Assembly (NCBI RefSeq): GCF_001017125.1
Contig: NZ_JXOJ01000002.1
Span: 559,017 to 623,016 of the forward strand
Direction of reading: 5' to 3'
Source of the DNA: Methanoculleus sediminis
Lineage (GTDB): Archaea > Halobacteriota > Methanomicrobia > Methanomicrobiales > Methanoculleaceae
DNA length: 64,000 bases
Positions within the stretch are counted from its first letter, which is position 1. Every line of letters begins with the position of its first letter. Below are positions 59,067-64,000 of this stretch, piece by piece. The position numbers and the translations under genes are program-made. The notes beneath the pieces were generated by a model. That model was not told the DNA's origin. It did no database searches and saw nothing but the letters and a program-made list of their open reading frames with translations.

Positions 59067-60491
59067 TCAGAACGGCCCGTCCTGTTCGAAACTCCTCTTC
59101 ATCCTGATGGCGAGTTCCGCCTTGAAGAGTTCTTTTCCGAGGTAGGCGGCGTGGTCGAGCCGGGAGAAGCTTCCGTTTGAAAGAAGGGTGTAAAAGACAT
59201 CTTCCCACGTTTTCCCGCGCACGGCGCGGTTCCGGTGAACCGCGACGATCCGGTCCCCCTCGATACCGATGCGGATGCACCCCAGGGGATCGTAGACGAT
59301 CTCGTCGGGCATGGGAAGCGCATCCTCGACGCTCTCGTACTCCAGCGGCGGCTCCCGCCGCCGCCGCTTCTCCTTCAGGATCAGGAGGTCGAGCCCCAGG
59401 TCTTTGGGGTACGGGCGATCGGTCGTGAGGAACATCATCTCGGTTGCCCGCCGCATCTCCGCGACCGACCCTCGCGTCTTGTCGCTGTGCTCGCTCGTGA
59501 AGACGACGGCGGCCCCGACCTCGTGCGCCATCCCCGCAAGCAGCGCGTTCGCCCCGGGGGAGTCGGCGTCCAGCAGCTCCACGACGTTGCCCGCCCCGAA
59601 GAAGAGCGGGCGGGGTGCATCGGAGAACCCGGCGAGCGATTGCGTCAGCCCGGAACCCGCCGGCTGGAGGAGGGGATCGGCGATCAGGCAGTGGATCCCG
59701 GCCTCCCCGGCGGCGGCAAGGTTCTCTTCAAGCGTCCGCTCACGCGGCACCACGACCGCGGCCGCCCCGGCCTCCGCGACCGCCCGCCCGACGGCAGGGA
59801 TATTCCCCTCGTGCAGGGAGAGCACCAGGTCGGCGCGGGAGAGCGCCGCCGCGATGAGGTCGGGGTCCTGCGTATCGACGGCGAGCGGGCCCTCGATATC
59901 CGCGAGGGCCGAAAAGCATCGCGCGACGTCGTCCGGGGTCGCGTCGAACCCGAATCCCAGGTCGACGATATCGGCTCCGTCGGCAAAGAACCGCCGGACG
60001 TCGGCGGGGAGATCGTCGCGCCTGTGCGCATCCATGATCTCCGCGAGCACCTTCATCCTCGAACCCCCGCCGATCTTTACACCGCGGACGATGAAGTCCG
60101 CCTCCGCCGCCGCTTCCCGGAGCGCCACCTGCCGGCAGGCCTCCTCGCGGCGTCTCTCTGCAAGGAACTCGTCGGCGGGGACGGATCTCGAGAGACGGGC
60201 GGTATCCAGCACAGAGAGGACCAGCGGGAGATCGGCTGCATGCCGCGGCCCGCGGTAGACCGGGACGCCGGTCTCGCGCTCGACCTCGGCAAACGACGCG
60301 GTGCACATCCCGGAGACGATCGCCATGTCGTAGTTGCCGCCGGCAAGCAATCTCCGGAGCTCTTTGGGGGTAAGAAACGATGCAATTTCGCCGGTGACCG
60401 CCACGTCTATCTCGTAGCGGTCGCTAAAGCGCCGGGCTGCCGATTTCACGATGCCGACCGTTGCCGATCCGGTCGGGAGGAGAATGTGCAT
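59067..60491 (-). CDS. Dihydropteroate synthase-like protein
   Basis: 474 aa from ATG 60491 (GTG 60500 is an alternative). N-terminal Rossmann-like part (HILLPTGSATVGIVKSAARR). Central TIM-barrel related to dihydropteroate synthase: VKIGGGSRMKVLAEIMDAHR, GADIVDLGFGFDATPDDVAR, IEGPLAVDTQDPDLIAAALS, AGIHCLIADPLLQPAGSGLT. C-terminal extension specific to methanogens. Thought to belong to methanopterin synthesis, but the step is unproven. Divergent from the PHP gene with about 40 bases between. Confidence 0.85.
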   Translation of the reverse strand: MHILLPTGSATVGIVKSAARRFSDRYEIDVAVTGEIASFLTPKELRRLLAGGNYDMAIVSGMCTASFAEVERETGVPVYRGPRHAADLPLVLSVLDTARLSRSVPADEFLAERRREEACRQVALREAAAEADFIVRGVKIGGGSRMKVLAEIMDAHRRDDLPADVRRFFADGADIVDLGFGFDATPDDVARCFSALADIEGPLAVDTQDPDLIAAALSRADLVLSLHEGNIPAVGRAVAEAGAAAVVVPRERTLEENLAAAGEAGIHCLIADPLLQPAGSGLTQSLAGFSDAPRPLFFGAGNVVELLDADSPGANALLAGMAHEVGAAVVFTSEHSDKTRGSVAEMRRATEMMFLTTDRPYPKDLGLDLLILKEKRRRREPPLEYESVEDALPMPDEIVYDPLGCIRIGIEGDRIVAVHRNRAVRGKTWEDVFYTLLSNGSFSRLDHAAYLGKELFKAELAIRMKRSFEQDGPF

Positions 60492-60534
60492 ACACTTCAC
60501 TTATTATTCTGAGGATGACAAATAATCTGATCTC

Positions 60535-61200
60535 ATGCTGCGGTGCGATCTGCATGTCCACACCAGGTTCTCCAAGGACGGAGAGAGCAGTGTGGAGGAA
60601 ATACTCCGGCGAGCGGAGGCGGTCGGGCTCGACGCCATCGCGATCACCGATCACGACACGGTAGAAGGCGCCCTCTACGCCCTCGAGTGCGACACCCCCG
60701 TGACCGTGATCCCGGGCACCGAGGTCTCGACGAAACAGGGCCATCTCCTCGCACTCGGCATCACGGCACCCCTCCCGGACGGTCTCGACTTCTTCGAGAC
60801 CGTCGCCGTCGCACGTGTCCGGGGCGCTCTCCTGATCCTCCCGCACCCCTACCACCGCTGGCGCCACGGCGTCGGGAGGAGACTCGCGGCCGGTATCGGC
60901 GCGGTGGACGCGGTGGAGGTCTTCAACAGCCGCTACATCACCGGCTCGGCGAACCGGAAGGCCGCAGTCATAGCACGGAAGTTCGGGAAGCCCGGCGTTG
61001 CCGGGAGCGACGCCCACAACGCCCGTTACGTCGGGTTCGGAGTCACCTACATCACGGCCGAGCCCGATGCGGCCTCCATCCTCACCGCGATCAGGGAAGG
61101 GCGAACGATGGCGGGCGGAAGGATGACCCCGCTCCATACCTACACCCGCCAGTCCATCAAGGGCGCTCTCCGTAGAATCCGGCGGACGGTACACCGATGA
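60535..61200 (+). CDS. PHP-domain phosphoesterase
   Basis: 221 aa. Metal ligands: [83 protein letters not shown] enzymes hydrolyse phosphoester bonds; substrates of archaeal members range from nucleotides to histidinol phosphate. Overlaps truA by ATGA. Confidence 0.88.
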   Translation: MLRCDLHVHTRFSKDGESSVEEILRRAEAVGLDAIAITDHDTVEGALYALECDTPVTVIPGTEVSTKQGHLLALGITAPLPDGLDFFETVAVARVRGALLILPHPYHRWRHGVGRRLAAGIGAVDAVEVFNSRYITGSANRKAAVIARKFGKPGVAGSDAHNARYVGFGVTYITAEPDAASILTAIREGRTMAGGRMTPLHTYTRQSIKGALRRIRRTVHR

Positions 61201-62009
61201 ACCTGGCGTTCCGCTTCTCGTACTTCGGGGACCGGTTCTTCGGTTCGCAGATGCAGCCCGATCTCCGCACCGTGGAAGGCGAGTTCATCGGGGCCTGCAG
61301 GCATCTGGGGCTCTTCGGCGACTGGCGGAAGGCGAACTTCGCCACCGCCGGCCGCACCGACCGCGGGGTGCACGCCCGGTGCCAGATCTGTTCGTTCCGG
61401 ACCGATAAGCCGGAGCGGGCGATTGAAGCGCTGAACCAGGTGCTCCCCTCAGACATCTGGTGCACGGGGTGGGCCGAGGCTCCGGACGGGTTTCACCCCC
61501 GGTACAGCGCCGTATCGAGGACCTACCGCTACTACTTCTTCGCCCCCGGTGATGCCGCCGCCATGCACGAGGCGGCGCAGGAGTTTCTCGGGCGCCACGA
61601 CTTCTCGGCGTTCGCCCGTGCCGGCGACCGGAACCCCGAGCGGAGGATCCTCGCATCACGGGTCTTTATCGACGGGGAGTTCGCCGTATTCGAGGTGACA
61701 GGCGAGAGTTTCCTCTGGAACATGGTCAGGTGCATGGCAACGATGCTCGGACGGGTGGGAAGAGGCGAGGCCGGGGCGGGGGAGATCGCACGACTTCTTG
61801 CCGGGCCGCCGGAGCAAAGAGTCGTTGCGGCTCCTCCCGACGGGCTGATCCTCTGGGATATCGATTACGGGATTCCCTTCACGCCCCTCCCGATCGGCGC
61901 CAGAAGCAGCCGGTATCTGGGCGACCGGCATCGCTACCACGTCCTCATGGCAACGGTCTCCGCACACCTCGCGGCGGATCACCGGCAGCCCGACACACCC
62001 GGAATATAA
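61197..62009 (+). CDS. truA: tRNA pseudouridine synthase TruA
   Basis: 270 aa. Catalytic Asp in [20 protein letters not shown]. Other family segments: [66 protein letters not shown]. Isomerises uridines at 38-40 of the anticodon arm. Start coupled to the PHP gene. Confidence 0.92.
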   Translation: MNLAFRFSYFGDRFFGSQMQPDLRTVEGEFIGACRHLGLFGDWRKANFATAGRTDRGVHARCQICSFRTDKPERAIEALNQVLPSDIWCTGWAEAPDGFHPRYSAVSRTYRYYFFAPGDAAAMHEAAQEFLGRHDFSAFARAGDRNPERRILASRVFIDGEFAVFEVTGESFLWNMVRCMATMLGRVGRGEAGAGEIARLLAGPPEQRVVAAPPDGLILWDIDYGIPFTPLPIGARSSRYLGDRHRYHVLMATVSAHLAADHRQPDTPGI

Positions 62010-62427
62010 TACTTCCCAATGGAGCACTATGGTTCAGAGGGGATCGGGAAACCGACCTCCCTTATTATCGCTGTTTTGAAAGGATCAGACCACAGACAAT
62101 GGATCTTCCGGAAGCGGTGCGGCAGGGGAAAACAGCCGTTCCACCCATCATCCGGGGCTGCTTCATTTAATCCTTCTTAAAGGCTGCATTCGATAAGACC
62201 GGACATAGCAGGAATCGCAGCGTGCGGAACTTCTGCCCACTCCCGGGAAAAGACAGCGGCCATTCTCCCCCGGACCGGAACGTTTATCTGGTCGGATGCG
62301 GTTTTAGGAACACCATAGTAAATTAAATTACATTTATTTTTAAGAAAGTTTAGCAGTTAAGTTTAATAATAACCTATTAATATATGCCAGCACAGTCCCG
62401 TTTCAGTACGTCAAGAGGGGAAAGTGG
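62010..62427 (+). promoter_or_regulatory. Long intergenic region before the glycan operon
   Basis: 418 bases; the last 110 are strongly AT-rich (AAATTAAATTACATTTATTT, then TTAATAATAACCTATTAATA) and should contain the TATA box. No ORF with good composition and no repeat. The ribosome site GAGGGGA is at 62415-62421. Confidence 0.5.
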
Positions 62428-63582
62428 ATGTACGACAAGGATCCGGTTCGCGCGAGGCCACCCGCTCACCTGGAGGGGTGGTTCGCCGAAGAAACAACTG
62501 TGCCGTTGCCGCAGTACATGGATGCAGAGAGAGACAGATGGATCGAACGACATCGCCCCCGGAGCATCGGGCAGGAGAGCGCGACAGGCGTCCCGGCCCT
62601 CCGCTGTGAGGTTCAGGAGCAGGTGAACCCTCTGAGGACGCCGGCGGCTCCGGGAAACCGGCGGGCGGTGAACGAAACCGCCGGGACTGCCGCCGTCGTG
62701 TCCCGACGGCCGGGCAGGATGCGGACGCTTGCGGCGATCCCCTGTTTCGACGAAGAGGTCGCGATCGGTTCCGTCGTCCTGCGAGCCCGGCAGCATGTCG
62801 ACGAAGTTCTGGTGATAGACGACGGATGTACGGACAACACCGTGAAGATTGCCCGGGACGCAGGGGCGACCGTCATCTCGCACGGAGTCCGAAGGGGGAA
62901 AGGGCAGGGGATCAAGAGCGCTCTACGGTATGCGGTCGATCACGACTACGACTGCCTGGTCTTCATGGACGGCGACGGCCAGCACGACCCCGGGGAGATA
63001 CCCCTCCTGGTCGAACAGATCCGCGCCGATGCTGCCGATCTCGTCATCGGCTTTCGGACCTTCGACCAGATGCCGTTTTACAGGCGATTCGGCCGGGCAG
63101 TGCTCGATATCGTCTCCAGCACCGGAAGTTCGATAACCGACTCGCAGTGCGGCTTTCGGGCGCTGAACAGAAAGACCATGGAATCGATGCTCGGTGCGCT
63201 TCGGATGGACGATTTCTCGACGGAATCGGAGATGCTCCGGATCGCCCAGGAGAGACGCTTACGTATCGGGGAGACGCCGATAAACTGCAAATACGGTGAT
63301 TTCGATACATCCACAAAGAACCCTCTCTCTCACGGGATGGAGGTGCTCGGCTCGATATTCTGGCTTGCCGTGGAGAGAAAGCCACTTCTCCATATCGGCC
63401 TGCCCGGGCTTGCCGCGATGCTTGCCGGAGTCTTTTTCTTCCTCCAGTTCCTCCGGGGATTCAGCGAGACCGGCCTCGTCCCGATCGAACAGGGCATGCT
63501 TGCATCGCTCTTCCTGATCCCGGGGACCGTCGCACTCATGCTGGGCCTGGCGCTTGCCCTCGTCGCAAGGATGCGGGAGTGA
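62428..63582 (+). CDS. Family 2 glycosyltransferase with membrane end and extra N-terminus
   Basis: 384 aa. GT-A domain from about 98: RTLAAIPCFDEEVAIGSVVL, DEVLVIDDGCTDNTVKIARD, FMDGDGQHDPGEIPLLV (DxD), SSITDSQCGFRALNRKTME; C-terminal two membrane helices (FLQFLRGF region and LFLIPGTVALMLGLALALVA). DPM1/DPG-synthase-like: transfers a sugar to a lipid carrier. The first 97 residues are Arg/Pro-rich and unlike the family. ATG 62428 has a good ribosome site, but Met98 would give the usual length. Confidence 0.85.
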   Translation: MYDKDPVRARPPAHLEGWFAEETTVPLPQYMDAERDRWIERHRPRSIGQESATGVPALRCEVQEQVNPLRTPAAPGNRRAVNETAGTAAVVSRRPGRMRTLAAIPCFDEEVAIGSVVLRARQHVDEVLVIDDGCTDNTVKIARDAGATVISHGVRRGKGQGIKSALRYAVDHDYDCLVFMDGDGQHDPGEIPLLVEQIRADAADLVIGFRTFDQMPFYRRFGRAVLDIVSSTGSSITDSQCGFRALNRKTMESMLGALRMDDFSTESEMLRIAQERRLRIGETPINCKYGDFDTSTKNPLSHGMEVLGSIFWLAVERKPLLHIGLPGLAAMLAGVFFFLQFLRGFSETGLVPIEQGMLASLFLIPGTVALMLGLALALVARMRE

Positions 63583-63610
63583 ACGATATGATGCAGAGGA
63601 GACGTGAAGA

Positions 63611-64000
63611 ATGATTGGCGTAATACTCGGCACGCGGCCGGAGATCATCAAGATGTCCCCCGTCATCAGGGAGTGCGAACGCAGAGGTATCGACTACTTC
63701 ATCCTTCATACCGGGCAGCACTACTCCTACGAGATGGATCGGCTCTTTTTTGAGGAACTCGAACTCCCCGACCCGGACTACAGCCTCGACGTGGGTTCCG
63801 GCACCCATGCCGGCCAGACGGCAAAGATCATGACCGGCGTCGAGGACGTCCTCGTAAAGGAGTCGCCCGACGTCGTCCTGGTGCAGGGGGACACGAACAC
63901 CGTCATGGCCGCGGCTCTCGCGGCATCGAAGCTGCACATGAAGGTAGGGCATATCGAAGCGGGCCTGCGGAGTTTCAACCGCTGGATGCCGGAAGAGATC
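63611..64000 (+). CDS. wecB: UDP-N-acetylglucosamine 2-epimerase, partial (runs off the window)
   Basis: The first 130 residues are visible: [78 protein letters not shown]. These are the N-terminal motifs of non-hydrolysing WecB/MnaA, which makes UDP-ManNAc for surface polysaccharides. 28 bases after the GT2 gene with GAGGAG as ribosome site; same operon. The C-terminal half is outside. Confidence 0.92.
   Translation, partial: MIGVILGTRPEIIKMSPVIRECERRGIDYFILHTGQHYSYEMDRLFFEELELPDPDYSLDVGSGTHAGQTAKIMTGVEDVLVKESPDVVLVQGDTNTVMAAALAASKLHMKVGHIEAGLRSFNRWMPEEI

Noticed and set aside
59235-60512. 425-codon plus-strand frame opposite the DHPS-like gene
   Set aside because: Antisense shadow typical of GC-rich DNA; there are no family motifs.
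1-64000. CRISPR arrays, cas genes, rRNA genes, conjugation or capsid genes
   Set aside because: Looked for regularly spaced repeats and the characteristic proteins on both strands; none seen.

Overview
The window looks like a methanogenic archaeon of the Methanomicrobiales, most likely Methanoculleus or a close relative. This is inferred from the GC-rich chromosomal genes, leaderless TATA-type promoters, a dihydropteroate-synthase-like protein of the methanopterin branch, an archaeal RibL-type FAD synthase, UPF0216/DUF61, a UPF0237/UPF0210 pair and archaeal Big_2 and cupredoxin-fasciclin surface proteins. It is not confirmed by any database search.

Region 1, 1-15.0 kb. A tandem tRNA-Gly(TCC)/tRNA-Val(CAC) locus holds an integrated, AT-richer mobile element. 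A 45-bp direct repeat (178-222 and 14951-14995) marks the ends, so the excised circle would be about 14.8 kb. The integrase is split SSV-style: its N-terminal part (569 down to the core) and catalytic part (14950 down to 13768) join in frame across the core as one protein of about 524 aa. The replication operon (844-6571) encodes a small protein, a PrimPol-like protein in which all three catalytic motifs are changed, a small Cys-containing protein, and a large intact PrimPol-helicase. Cargo follows: a 616-aa protein with a HEPN-type R-x4-H motif, a DUF3800 RNase-H-like protein, a 288-aa protein that may be HEPN-like, a protein with an extremely acidic tail, and a PEGA/transglutaminase-like lipoprotein. 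I saw no capsid, packaging or conjugation gene.

Region 2, 15.0-16.7 kb. Right of the element lies what looks like the stub of an older element in the same tRNA gene: a truncated N-terminal integrase half read in another frame, with tandem operator-like dyads in front of it, and an M48 membrane protease. Palindromic GCGAAG repeats follow.

Region 3, 17.0-22.2 kb. Chromosomal genes: a DUF2314-like protein, a hidden 52-aa membrane protein, a DUF3795 protein, an AroK-like kinase, a CDF transporter fused to a NifX-like domain, and a flavoprotein.

Region 4, 22.3-24.5 kb. A low-GC islet with a 43-aa basic protein, an HNH nuclease and an unknown membrane protein, followed by an Imm5-like gene with two GTCAAC-N4-GTTGAC dyads upstream.

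Region 5, 25.4-64 kb. Ordinary chromosome: GNAT and isochorismatase-type enzymes; the ACT/UPF0210 pair; surface proteins (papain-like protease, Big_2 protein with a coupled partner); flavodoxin, cupin and DUF523-DUF1722 genes; a flippase and an ATP-grasp enzyme; the phosphate operon pstS-pstCA(fused)-pstB-phoU; an RNase II-type nuclease; an MscS channel; a LUD protein; a double-Cache lipoprotein; glutamine synthetase; M28 peptidase; a MerR-like regulator; a YgjP-like metallopeptidase; a PAS-GAF-PAS sensor without ATPase domain; a JAMM-RibL pair; a cupredoxin-fasciclin protein; a DHPS-like protein; PHP and TruA; and the start of a cell-surface glycan operon (GT2, then WecB running off the end).
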